In this document: positions 54,229-62,381 of the stretch, one piece after another | Position numbering within the stretch: position 1 is the stretch's first letter | How the letters are laid out: every line of letters starts with the position of its first letter | Assembly (NCBI RefSeq): GCF_016919405.1 | Contig: NZ_CP070353.1 | Location: 372,001-436,000 of the forward strand | Source: Ensifer sp. PDNC004 | GTDB lineage: Bacteria > Pseudomonadota > Alphaproteobacteria > Rhizobiales > Rhizobiaceae | Length of the DNA: 64,000 nucleotides | Direction of reading: 5' to 3' | The notes under the pieces: generated by a model | Databases searched by the model: none | Seen by the model: only the letters and a program-made list of their open reading frames with translations | Told to the model about the DNA's origin: nothing | Translations under genes and position numbers: made by a program

Positions 54229-56001
54229 ATGCTGAAACGTAACGATGCGCGCAGCCGGCCCCGCTGGCTGCGCTTTCCCATTCAAGGCCGGACGATGGGC
54301 GCGCCCAAGCTACGGGCAGGCGCCAGCCCCGCTGCCGAGCCGCGCTGGCTGGCGCCCTTCGTTCTCGCCTGCCTGTTTCTTCTCTGCCTGCTGCCGCTCT
54401 TCAGCCTGGCGAAGGCCGGTTTTTCCGGGCTCGTCTCCGGCCGGTCGATTGGCGTGCTCACGGAGCCCGCGACCTTTGCGGCGATCCGCAACACGCTGAT
54501 TACGGCGACCGGCGGCATGGTCGTCTCCGTCGTCATCGGCGCGCTTTTTGCCTTCGTGGTGGCGCTGACGGATGTGCGCGGCAAGCTTACGCTCAGCTTC
54601 GCCTTCATGCTGCCGATGATGATCCCGCCGCAGGTGACGGCCCTTGCCTGGGTGGAGATGACCGGGCCGGCGAGCCCGCTGTTAAAAACCCTCGGGATTG
54701 CGCCGCCGCTCGGCAGCCCGCAGCCGCTCTATTCGCTGGCTGGCATATCGCTGCTGCTCGGCGTGCAGCATGCGCCGCTCGTCTTCCTGGCGCTGAAAGC
54801 GGGCCTATCGGCCTCGCCGCGCGACGGGGTGGAGGCGGCACGGCTTGCCGGGGCCACGCCGCTTCGCGTCTTTCGCGACATCGTCGCGCCGCTGTCGCTG
54901 CCGGGACTGATTGCCGGTGCGGCGATCGCCTTCGTCTCCGGCGTCGGCAATTTTGGCATTCCGGCGATCCTCGGCATTCCCGCGGGCATCGAGGTGCTGC
55001 CGACCCTGATCTATACGCGGCTTGCCAGCTTCGGCGCCGGCACCTTCGGCGAGATCGCGCTGCTCTCCAGCCTGATCGCCGTCATTGCCGCCGCCGGGTT
55101 GATCCTTCAGCAGAAGGCGCTTGTCGGCCGGGACTACCGCATCATCGGCCTTTCCGGGGCGAATGCCGCCTTTTCGCTCGGCCGCTTCCGCCCGGTCGTC
55201 GAGCTGGTCCTCGTGGCGATCCTGCTTCTCGTGCTGGTCGCACCTCTCGCCGCTCTTGTCGCGAGCTCGGTGGTGCCGGCCTATGGCGTGCCGCTCAACC
55301 TTCAGACCGTGTCGCTTCGCGCTTACGAAGAAATCCTCTTTCGTCAGCCGATGACGCTGAAGGCGCTTGGCAATTCGATGTTCCTTGCAGCAACGGCCGC
55401 ATTCGGCCTGCTCGCCGTCTCGGTGCCCGCGGCCTATCTCATGACGCGGCGCAAGGGGTGGCTTGCCAATACGCTCGGCATCCTGATCGAGATCCCCTAT
55501 GCGCTGCCGGGCATCGTGCTTGCGGTCGCATTCATCCTCACCTTTGCCGCACCTCTGCCGATCCTCAAGGTTTCGCTCTACGGCACCATCTGGATCATCC
55601 TGATTGCTTACTTCTCCTCGTTCCTCGCCGTCAGCCTCAAGCCGGTGATGAGTGCTTTCCTGCAGATGGACCCGTCGCTGGAAGAGGCGGCGCGCCTTGC
55701 GGGTGCCGGTTTCTTCAGGCGGATGCGCGACGTGATCCTGCCCTTGGTGGCGCCGGCGGCGGGGGCTGCGATCATCCTCGTCTTCCTGATCGCCGCCAAC
55801 GAGCTGACGGTCTCGGCGCTGCTCTGGTCGGCCGGCACCCAGACGCTTGGCGTTGCCATCTTCAATCTCGACGACAGCGGCTCGTCGGACCTGGCCGCAG
55901 CCCTTTCGGTGCTCGTGGTCGTCATGGTCGTGGTGCTGATGGCGGCACTCGAGGCGCTTGCAAACCACCTTCCGAAAGGCGTGCTGCCGTGGCGCAACTG
56001 A
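54229..56001 (+). CDS. Iron ABC transporter permease (FbpB-like, fused two-domain)
   Basis: The 590-residue protein has about 12 membrane helices and two copies of the BPD permease EAA-type loop: GVEAARLAGATPLRVFRDIV (residues ~201-220) and EEAARLAGAGFFRRMRDVIL (~485-504). This doubled architecture is typical of FbpB/SfuB/AfuB. It follows the SBP gene by 8 bp and overlaps the ATPase gene by 13 bp. A long basic start (MLKRNDARSRPRW) precedes the first helix; the alternative start MGAPKL at residue 23 is possible. Confidence 0.9.
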   Translation: MLKRNDARSRPRWLRFPIQGRTMGAPKLRAGASPAAEPRWLAPFVLACLFLLCLLPLFSLAKAGFSGLVSGRSIGVLTEPATFAAIRNTLITATGGMVVSVVIGALFAFVVALTDVRGKLTLSFAFMLPMMIPPQVTALAWVEMTGPASPLLKTLGIAPPLGSPQPLYSLAGISLLLGVQHAPLVFLALKAGLSASPRDGVEAARLAGATPLRVFRDIVAPLSLPGLIAGAAIAFVSGVGNFGIPAILGIPAGIEVLPTLIYTRLASFGAGTFGEIALLSSLIAVIAAAGLILQQKALVGRDYRIIGLSGANAAFSLGRFRPVVELVLVAILLLVLVAPLAALVASSVVPAYGVPLNLQTVSLRAYEEILFRQPMTLKALGNSMFLAATAAFGLLAVSVPAAYLMTRRKGWLANTLGILIEIPYALPGIVLAVAFILTFAAPLPILKVSLYGTIWIILIAYFSSFLAVSLKPVMSAFLQMDPSLEEAARLAGAGFFRRMRDVILPLVAPAAGAAIILVFLIAANELTVSALLWSAGTQTLGVAIFNLDDSGSSDLAAALSVLVVVMVVVLMAALEALANHLPKGVLPWRN

Positions 56002-57029
56002 TCCTCAATCACCTCACCAAGGATTTCGGCGGCGGCCGGCCGGCGGTTTCGGATGTGTCGCTGACGGTGCGGGAGGGCGGCTTCCTGGCGCTGCTCGGGC
56101 CGTCCGGCTGCGGCAAGACGACGGTGCTCAGGATGATTGCCGGCTTCGAGCAGCCGAGCGACGGCTCGATCGATTTCGGCGAAAGGCGGCTTTCGGATGC
56201 CGCGCGGGCGCTGCCGCCGGAGCGGCGCAACATGGCGATGGTGTTCCAGTCCTATGCGCTCTGGCCGCACATGACGGTGGCCGAAAATGTCGGCTATCCG
56301 CTGAAAGTGCGGGGCATTTCGGGCTCGGCGTGGCAACGGAGCGTCGCCGATGCTCTGGCGCTGGTGAAACTGACGGACTATGCCGACCGCCGACCCGCAG
56401 CCCTTTCCGGCGGTCAGCGCCAGCGGGTGGCGCTCGCCCGCTGCCTGGTGACTTCGCCCGACGTGGTGCTGCTCGACGAGCCGCTTGCCAATCTCGACCA
56501 GCATTTGCGCAAGTCGATGGAGGAGACCTTCCGCATCTTCCACGAGCGCTCTGGCGCGACGATGATCTATGTGACGCACGATCAGGCGGAAGCGATGGCG
56601 CTTGCGACCGATGTCGCCGTGATGCACGAGGGGCGGTTGATGCAGATGGCGCCGCCCGCCGAGATCTACGCCAGACCCGAAGGCGCCATCGTCGGCGGCC
56701 TCATCGGCCGCGGCTCGGTGCTCAAGCTCGCGGTACCGGAGGGCGCGCCGCGGGCGCTGGAATGGCCGCTGCTGCGTTCAGCGCTTCCTGGCGTCCGCAT
56801 GGAAGGTGCTGGCGATGGCGCCGTTCGTGACGTCCTCGTGCGCCCGGAACATGTGCGCCACGACGGCGAGGGCATGGCGCTCCGCGTCGTCTCCTGCGTC
56901 TTTGAGGGCGAGCGTTTTGCCCTGACCTTGGCTTTGCCGGATGGCCAGTCGTTGAAAGCCTTTGGCGACAGGGCGATCATGCCGGGAGACACGGCGCGGT
57001 TCGTGATGAGCCAGGGATGGAGGCTCTAG
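55989..57029 (+). CDS. Iron ABC transporter ATPase (FbpC-like)
   Basis: The 346-residue protein starts at GTG and has Walker A GPSGCGKT (37-44), Q-loop, LSGGQ (139-143), Walker B VVLLDEP (159-165) and a switch His in YVTHDQAEAMA, with a C-terminal TOBE-like domain. It powers the FbpA/FbpB transporter. Its start overlaps the permease gene by 13 bp, fixing the GTG. The C-terminal half is a little shorter than MalK types, as in Fbp systems. Confidence 0.92.
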   Translation: MAQLILNHLTKDFGGGRPAVSDVSLTVREGGFLALLGPSGCGKTTVLRMIAGFEQPSDGSIDFGERRLSDAARALPPERRNMAMVFQSYALWPHMTVAENVGYPLKVRGISGSAWQRSVADALALVKLTDYADRRPAALSGGQRQRVALARCLVTSPDVVLLDEPLANLDQHLRKSMEETFRIFHERSGATMIYVTHDQAEAMALATDVAVMHEGRLMQMAPPAEIYARPEGAIVGGLIGRGSVLKLAVPEGAPRALEWPLLRSALPGVRMEGAGDGAVRDVLVRPEHVRHDGEGMALRVVSCVFEGERFALTLALPDGQSLKAFGDRAIMPGDTARFVMSQGWRL

Positions 57030-57041
57030 GGACGGTTGGCG

Positions 57042-57338
57042 TCACTCGCAATCGGGCTTGTCGAGTTCGACCTCGAACTGGCGCGGGCCGACGACGCCCG
57101 GTTTTGCCGGCAGACCGACGATCCGCGCGATGACCGTGCATTTGCCGGCGACGACGGCATAACGGTCGCGGCCTTGGCTGATGACCTTGTCGATCGGGTG
57201 TTTGGGAACGGCGACGGCGACCGCGTTGATGACCGCGTTCAGTTCGCGGGCACGCTGAAAATTCGGCGCAAGGGCGGCCGTGGCCTGACCGGTGGCAAGG
57301 ACGAGGACGAGGCAGGCGACGGCGGATCGGGCGAACAT
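57042..57338 (-). CDS. Small exported protein, unknown
   Basis: The 98-residue protein has a signal peptide (MFARSAVACLVLVLATGQATA, cleavage before ALAP) and a mature part with the pattern NAVINAVAVAVPKHPIDKVI and GKCTVIARIVGLPAKP, ending in Cys-Glu. Two Cys could pair. Unrecognised family; common size for rhizobial periplasmic proteins. It converges on the iron ABC operon with only a 12-bp gap. Confidence 0.6.
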   Translation of the reverse strand: MFARSAVACLVLVLATGQATAALAPNFQRARELNAVINAVAVAVPKHPIDKVISQGRDRYAVVAGKCTVIARIVGLPAKPGVVGPRQFEVELDKPDCE

Positions 57339-57479
57339 GGCAAGCTCCTGTTTTCAAGTGAAGGAAGCATGACGCCCTGACCGCTTCAAGTGCATGGGCT
57401 CGGTCGCCTGTGACGTCTGAAGGGATTCCGCCATTTCCCGCACCAGCCCACAAAATTCATCGTGCCTTGAAATAAACCG

Positions 57480-57508
57480 TTGAGTTAAATGAAACCGGTT
57501 GCTATAAA
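57480..57508 (+). promoter_or_regulatory. Sigma70-type promoter of GST gene
   Basis: TTGAGT (57480-57485), 17-base spacer, TATAAA (57503-57508), placed about 69 bases before the GST start. Confidence 0.6.
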
Positions 57509-57576
57509 CAATCAGTATCCCGCTTAAAGGCGGTTCAGGAGGAACGGGGCGGTCGCCTCATCGACAGGAGGATAGG

Positions 57577-58185
57577 ATGAAGCTTTATCAGGGCATGGGA
57601 CCGAATTCGTATCGCGTGCGCATCTTCATGGCGGAGAAGGGGATTTCGCTGCCGATGGTGGATGTCGATTTCGCCAAGGGTGAGCACAAGGCGCCGGAGT
57701 TCCTGGCGGTCAATTCGCTCGGCCAGATCCCGGTGCTGGAGCTCGACGACGGCACGATTATTACCGAGAGCGTCGCGATCTGCCGCTATCTCGAAGAGAC
57801 GAAGCGCGAGCCGCAGCTCTTCGGCCATGATGCCGTCAGCCGCGCCAAGATCGAGATGTGGAACCGTCGCGCCGAACTGGTCATCCTCGGTACCGTCGGC
57901 AATGTGGCGCTGCATTCGGATGCCTTCTTTGCCGAGCGGCTGACACAGTTTCCGGCCTTTGCGGAGACCGAGCGGGTGGCCGTGCCGAAGAAATGGGGCT
58001 GGCTCGACGACGAGCTTTCCGACGGTCGGCCGTATCTGGCCGGCGATCAGTTCTCGATCGCCGACATCACCGCCGGCGTTACCGCCTGGCTCTGCGACGT
58101 CTTCGGCATGGAGATCCCGGGCTCGGCGAAAAACGTCCAGGGCTGGCTGGAGCGGGTGCGCGCGCGGCCGAGCTTTGAAGCCTAG
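57577..58185 (+). CDS. Glutathione S-transferase family protein
   Basis: The 202-residue protein starts MKLYQGMGPNSYRVRIFMAE, a GST fold with Ser/Asn in the active-site region, followed by LGQIPVLELDDGTIITESVAIC and a helical C-terminal domain ending with WLERVRARPSFEA. This form is common in rhizobia and often annotated only as GST. Substrate unknown. The start follows CAGGAGGATAGG. Recognisable promoter at 57480. Third GST of the window. Confidence 0.9.
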   Translation: MKLYQGMGPNSYRVRIFMAEKGISLPMVDVDFAKGEHKAPEFLAVNSLGQIPVLELDDGTIITESVAICRYLEETKREPQLFGHDAVSRAKIEMWNRRAELVILGTVGNVALHSDAFFAERLTQFPAFAETERVAVPKKWGWLDDELSDGRPYLAGDQFSIADITAGVTAWLCDVFGMEIPGSAKNVQGWLERVRARPSFEA

Positions 58186-58232
58186 GGGCAAAGCGCAGGG
58201 ACGGCGATCGGCCCCGCATCCCCTTGCCGGAA

Positions 58233-58285
58233 CCTTCTCGCCGTTTTGACGGGGACAAGGGAACTTGCGGCAGCCGCTCGCTCGC
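58233..58285. repeat. Palindromic intergenic repeat (RIME-like), copy 4
   Basis: CCTTCTCGCCG and CGGGGACAAGG imperfect arms, then GCGGCAGCCGCTCGCT as at 35772. Within a 449-base gap (58186-58634) that otherwise contains no supported gene; the ftsZ2 ribosome site AGGAGA is at its end. Confidence 0.6.
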
Positions 58286-58634
58286 CCGTCAATCTCAGCG
58301 GAAAGAGGCTCGATCAGCCAATCGCGGCAGTCGTCTTTGCTGCCGCGCGTCCCTGTTTGGGAGCCGGCCATCGACTGCGTCTCCTCTCTCCGCGCAGCGT
58401 TGAGAGGGTCAGGTCGAGGGGCGGATGTGGCGTAAAGATTTGATTGTTTGTATGTTTTCGCCATTCTGCGGCGGAAGTCCGGCCGCCTCTGCGCCCCCGC
58501 TAAAATTCATATGTGGATAGGCGCGTCGCCCTTTTTGCTTGCCTTCTCCATGGCTTTTTTCAATTCCTAAAATACAAGCTGCCCGATTCGCCGCTGCCGG
58601 GCGCCCGCAAGGCGCTGGCTCTAGGAGACAAGCC

Positions 58635-59675
58635 ATGACCGATTTCAAGAAGCCCACGATCACCGAAATGCGCCCGAAGATCACCGTGATCGGGGTCGGC
58701 GGCGGTGGCGGCAACGCCATCAACAACATGATCAACGAAGGGCTTCAGGGCGTCGATTTCGTGGTCGCCAACACCGACGCGCAGGCGCTTGCCATGTCGA
58801 AGTCGTCGCGCATCATCCAGCTCGGCGCTGCCGTCACCGAAGGTCTCGGCGCCGGCTCGCTGCCGGATGTCGGCCGGGCGGCGGCGGAAGAATCGATCGA
58901 CGAGATCATGGATCACCTCGGCGGCACGCATATGTGCTTCGTCACCGCCGGCATGGGCGGCGGCACCGGCACGGGCGCAGCCCCGGTGATTGCGGCGGCC
59001 GCGCGCAAGGCGGGCATCCTCACGGTCGGCGTCGTCACCAAGCCCTTCAGCTTCGAGGGCAAGCGCCGCATGGAGACGGCCGAGCAGGGCATCGAGCGCC
59101 TGCGCGAGGCGGCTGACACCGTCATCGTCATTCCCAACCAGAACCTTTTCCGCATCGCAGACGCCAAGACCACCTTTGCCGATGCCTTCGTGATCGCCGA
59201 CCGGGTGCTTTACTCCGGCGTCGGCTGCATCACCGACCTGATCGTCAAGGAAGGCCTGATCAACCTCGACTTCGCCGACGTGAAGTCGGTGATGAAGGGT
59301 ATGGGCCGCGCCATGATGGGCACCGGCGAGGCGACCGGCGAGGGCCGGGCACTCAAGGCGGCTGAAGCGGCGATCGCCAACCCGCTGCTCGACGAAGTGT
59401 CAATGCGCGGCGCGCGCGGCGTGCTGATCTCGATTTCCGGCGGCATGGACATGACGCTGTTCGAAGTCGACGAAGCGGCGACCCGCATTCGCGAAGAGGT
59501 CTATGACGAGGCCGACATCGTCGTCGGTTCGATCTTCGACCGCTCGCTCGACGGCACGTTCCGCGTCTCCGTGGTCGCGACTGGCCTCGATGGCGCACGC
59601 TCAGCCGCCAACCCGGCAGGGGCCGCCGTCGGCCAGCCGGCGTCAGAGCCTGTACCGACCCGCACGCTGCAATAG
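58635..59675 (+). CDS. ftsZ2: FtsZ2, tail-less FtsZ homologue
   Basis: The 346-residue protein has the tubulin/FtsZ GTP-binding signature GGGTGTG (108-114) and the T7 synergy loop NLDFADV (210-216), so it should bind and hydrolyse GTP when polymerised. It ends shortly after the conserved globular part with VPTRTLQ, lacking the long linker and C-terminal peptide that FtsA/ZipA-type partners bind in normal FtsZ. A truncated second FtsZ of this kind is known from Sinorhizobium. Role unclear; it is not the essential division gene. AGGAGA precedes the ATG. Confidence 0.92.
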   Translation: MTDFKKPTITEMRPKITVIGVGGGGGNAINNMINEGLQGVDFVVANTDAQALAMSKSSRIIQLGAAVTEGLGAGSLPDVGRAAAEESIDEIMDHLGGTHMCFVTAGMGGGTGTGAAPVIAAAARKAGILTVGVVTKPFSFEGKRRMETAEQGIERLREAADTVIVIPNQNLFRIADAKTTFADAFVIADRVLYSGVGCITDLIVKEGLINLDFADVKSVMKGMGRAMMGTGEATGEGRALKAAEAAIANPLLDEVSMRGARGVLISISGGMDMTLFEVDEAATRIREEVYDEADIVVGSIFDRSLDGTFRVSVVATGLDGARSAANPAGAAVGQPASEPVPTRTLQ

Positions 59676-59701
59676 CATACGCATCCATCGCCTGCTTCAA
59701 G

Positions 59702-59741
59702 GACCCTCCCGATGTGATGACGCCATATCGGGAGGGTTCTT
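59702..59741 (+). terminator. Intrinsic terminator after ftsZ2
   Basis: ACCCTCCCGAT (59703-59713) and ATCGGGAGGGT (59727-59737) form a perfect 11-bp stem, followed by TCTTGCGTTT. Confidence 0.8.
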
Positions 59742-59757
59742 GCGTTTGGAGGCTTGA

Positions 59758-60558
59758 ATGCGCGACGAGACTGGAGACACCGGGGAGGCGGAAAAGCACC
59801 CGCCAGCGGCGGCGGGCCGCGCGGCGAGGGCGGTGATGGTGGCCGAGGCAGTGCTTGCGGAACGCTTTCCGCAGGCAATCTTTGCGATCGTTGCGGGCTC
59901 GATCCTGCGCGGTGAGGGTACGGAAAGCTCGGATATCGACCTGGTGGTTCTGCACGAGGCCTTGCCTGCCGCCTGGCGGGAGAGCTTTCATTTCGACGGC
60001 TTTCCGGTCGAAGCCTTCGTGCACGATTTCGAGACGCTCAACTGGTTTGCCGACCAGGACATGGCGGGCGGCTGCCCGGTGCTTACGGACATGGTGGCGG
60101 GCGGTGTTGCGATCGGGCCTGAGCGGGCGCGTGCCGAAGCACTCCAGGCCGAGGCGCGACAACGCCTGGAGCGAGGACCGGCGCCGTTGACACCGGAAAT
60201 CCGCAACGGACTGCGCTACCAGATCACCGACCTGGTGGACGATCTGCGCGATCCACGCCCGGCCGCCGAGATCCGCGCCATTGCCGCCGAACTGATGCGG
60301 CCGCTCGCCGATCTGATGCTGCTTGGGCGCGGGAGATGGTCCGGCCGCGGCAAATGGCTGCCGCGGCTGCTCCTGCGGGCCGACGCGGCCCTTGCGGAGC
60401 GTTTCGACGCGGCTGTCTGCAACGCCAGCGCAGGACAGGCGGCGGATTTGATCCGGCTGGCCGAAGAAGAGCTGGCGCCGCATGGCGGGCCGCTGTTTGC
60501 CGGGGATCGGCGGACAGCGCCGGCGGGTGCACGGCGTCCTGGGAGTCTCGTCGAGTGA
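59758..60558 (+). CDS. Nucleotidyltransferase-domain protein
   Basis: The 266-residue protein has the nucleotidyltransferase motif GSILRGEGTESSDIDLVV (residues 47-64), with Gly-Ser, Asp59 and Asp61 as metal ligands, and a helical C-terminal part. Relatives include aminoglycoside nucleotidyltransferases and MNT-domain proteins; the C-terminus here does not identify one. GGAGG precedes the ATG at 59758, just after the ftsZ2 terminator, so it has its own promoter or reads through. Substrate unknown; resistance function is not shown. Confidence 0.8.
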   Translation: MRDETGDTGEAEKHPPAAAGRAARAVMVAEAVLAERFPQAIFAIVAGSILRGEGTESSDIDLVVLHEALPAAWRESFHFDGFPVEAFVHDFETLNWFADQDMAGGCPVLTDMVAGGVAIGPERARAEALQAEARQRLERGPAPLTPEIRNGLRYQITDLVDDLRDPRPAAEIRAIAAELMRPLADLMLLGRGRWSGRGKWLPRLLLRADAALAERFDAAVCNASAGQAADLIRLAEEELAPHGGPLFAGDRRTAPAGARRPGSLVE

Positions 60559-60663
60559 ATGCGCGGCCGGGACGTTCTCAGGCGAGCGCTGACGGAACTG
60601 ACCGCTACGAAGTGCTGGATGAGCCAGCAGCGACAGTGCGTGCAGAGGCGAGACCTTTGGCCT

Positions 60664-61056
60664 TCACTCGCTGCGCGGAGGGCGCGGCTCCCGGCGCTCT
60701 GCTTCCTCGACCACCGAGAATGGAAGTTCCTCGTACATTGAGCGGTTGAACTCGGCGAAGGTCAGCCTGCCATCGACGAACACTTTGAAGTAGCGCCGGC
60801 AGACGTCCTCCGCCATTTCCTCGCGACTGGAATAGGGCGTTCCCTCCAGCGCATCGTCCTTGAGGTCGGGCAGGTACTCCGACACGCAGGCCTCGACATA
60901 TTGCGGTTGCGCGCCCGGGCGCTTGCGCAGCGCCGACAGGGTCCACTCATATTTGGAATAGCTCATGTATTGCTCGGTTCGCGGCGCGAACAGGACGATT
61001 GCGACGATGCACAGGAGAGCGACGGACATGCTGCCGGCGACGAGACGGAGGTTCAT
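60664..61056 (-). CDS. Hypothetical membrane-anchored protein
   Basis: The 130-residue protein has one N-terminal membrane segment (LRLVAGSMSVALLCIVAIVLF, residues ~3-24), then a soluble domain with TEQYMSYSKYEWTLSALRKR, VEACVSEYLPDLKDDALE and EMAEDVCRRYFKVFVDG. Two Cys may form a disulfide, which would fit a periplasmic location. Unrecognised family; reminiscent of small rhizobial envelope proteins. No clear ribosome site. Confidence 0.6.
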   Translation of the reverse strand: MNLRLVAGSMSVALLCIVAIVLFAPRTEQYMSYSKYEWTLSALRKRPGAQPQYVEACVSEYLPDLKDDALEGTPYSSREEMAEDVCRRYFKVFVDGRLTFAEFNRSMYEELPFSVVEEAERREPRPPRSE

Positions 61057-61562
61057 TTATTCAATCGTATAAATTGTTGCCCATGCCTATGTAAGACAAC
61101 TTTAGCGGTTAGCAAGATGCGCGCTTTCGCCTCGGGTGGTTTCACGAAATGTTCCTCCCCCAAATGGGGGAGGAGGCTAGGAGAAAACCACTTTCGTGCT
61201 CGGACCGTTCTCCGATCGTTCGGTGTCTATTAGAGGTTGCGAAATTGGGCGCTACCAATTGCATCGCTCGGCCGAAGCGGGGTGGGACGGGCAGGGAGGG
61301 ATGTGGCGGCGACGTGTCTATGTCTGTCCGCCTGCGGGGCAGCGGCCAAAGACGTTGGGATAAAAACGGTAGCGGTTTGCGGGCGGCGGCGGACCGCGAA
61401 CGATGTCCTTCGCGCCGACTGGACAAGGCAATCCTCGTGATGGCACTTCGAGTGCGGGTGCCGCCTTCAGTCAGAGATGGGGATCGCGGGCGGCACCGGG
61501 CCGAAGCATCGTTCCGCTTCCAGCGCGATCAAAGAGGGAAACCTTCGATCAAAGGGGGAACC
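61057..61562. other. Intergenic region with hairpins and a small duplication
   Basis: About 500 bases without a credible gene. Contains CCTCCCCC-AAAT-GGGGGAGG (61154-61173), a perfect hairpin, and a 20-bp tandem duplication with the unit CGATCAAAGNGGGAAACCTT (61526 and 61546). Open frames crossing it (for example 61149-61655) resemble translations of repeats. Confidence 0.5.
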
Positions 61563-61685
61563 TTAAAGTGCGGCCAGCTGTTCGGCCGTTGCAACGATCT
61601 GCGTGTTGCCGAGCGAATGGTCGGCATATTTGAACACCAGTATGCTCATGACTGAGGCGACAAGGGCTACCAGGATGATGCGCAT
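61563..61685 (-). CDS. Putative 40-residue membrane peptide
   Basis: An ATG at 61685 with GGAG seven bases upstream opens a 40-codon frame beginning MRIILVALVASVMSILVFKYA. It has one membrane segment followed by a short hydrophilic tail (DHSLGNTQIVATAEQLAAL). Reads as a real small protein in size and start, but there is no similarity to test. It lies just above the 61526-61564 duplication. Confidence 0.45.
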   Translation of the reverse strand: MRIILVALVASVMSILVFKYADHSLGNTQIVATAEQLAAL

Positions 61686-61772
61686 GGCGTTGCTCCGACT
61701 TCCTTCTTGCCCGGCCTTGATCCTTCGTTGCGCCGGGCGTTGCTCGACCCGGAAGCCTTCAGCTTTCCGGTC

Positions 61773-61790
61773 AAAGGCCTTTCGGCCTTT
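61773..61790. terminator. Small hairpin in gap 61686-62017
   Basis: AAAGGCC and GGCCTTT with a tetraloop that reads GAAA on the minus strand. No T tract; possible end of a minus-strand transcript from 62018. The rest of the 330-base gap shows no gene. Confidence 0.35.
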
Positions 61791-62017
61791 CGTTGAACCT
61801 GTTCTAGCAAATGGCCGGAGCCGACTATTGTTCCCGCGGGGACAGCGAGAAGGTGCGGGCGCATGCAGCTTTGCGGTGTACTGCGGGCTGGTCCTTTTGA
61901 GAAACGGAAGGGCGCCGGGCGCAGCCATGCGCCTTCGGACGCCTGAGGCGCGCCTGCGTATCCGCTCGGTTTCTTCTGCACGCTCGTGTCGGATTGGGGG
62001 ATGGACGTCGGACGGCC

Positions 62018-62164
62018 CTAGAGGCCGAGGAGCCAGAAGAGGATGCCGAAGAGCACGATGAATGCGCCGACGGCGAGCAGGAAGCGGGCCATGCCGGTGT
62101 TGGTATCCTTCGTGCCGACGAGACAGTACCAGAGGTGATCGTTATCCATTCCCGAATGCTCCAT
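62018..62164 (-). CDS. Putative 48-residue membrane protein
   Basis: ATG at 62164 with AGGAG nine bases upstream opens a 48-codon frame starting MEHSGMDNDHLWYCLVGTKD, with a C-terminal membrane segment (MARFLLAVGAFIVLFGILFWLLGL in outline). Size, ribosome site and hydrophobic end make it plausible. No family known to me. It lies upstream of the hairpin at 61773 and behind the mechanosensitive channel gene. Confidence 0.5.
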   Translation of the reverse strand: MEHSGMDNDHLWYCLVGTKDTNTGMARFLLAVGAFIVLFGILFWLLGL

Positions 62165-62381
62165 CGAAAGGCGCTCCTGTCGCGCCCGCGTGGCCCACCA
62201 TACACGCAAAGGTCGTCGCGGCACGTGGACTGATTGCGGGTCCTTGTCGCCGGATCGCGGTGGGCGGAGATGATGTCTTGGCGGCGGACGTTGTTGCGTC
62301 CAGGCTGCGAGAGCAGGGTGGGCGCTTTCGTCTCGCCACAGCACCGGCCTGTCCCCACCGCTGCCGCCAGCGTATGCCTGC

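Noticed and set aside
59758..60558. Aminoglycoside-resistance gene
   Set aside because: Only the generic nucleotidyltransferase motif matches; nothing identifies an antibiotic substrate.
61149..61655. 168-codon frame in the 61-kb gap
   Set aside because: Starts inside a hairpin repeat and has no ribosome site; typical of translated intergenic repeats.
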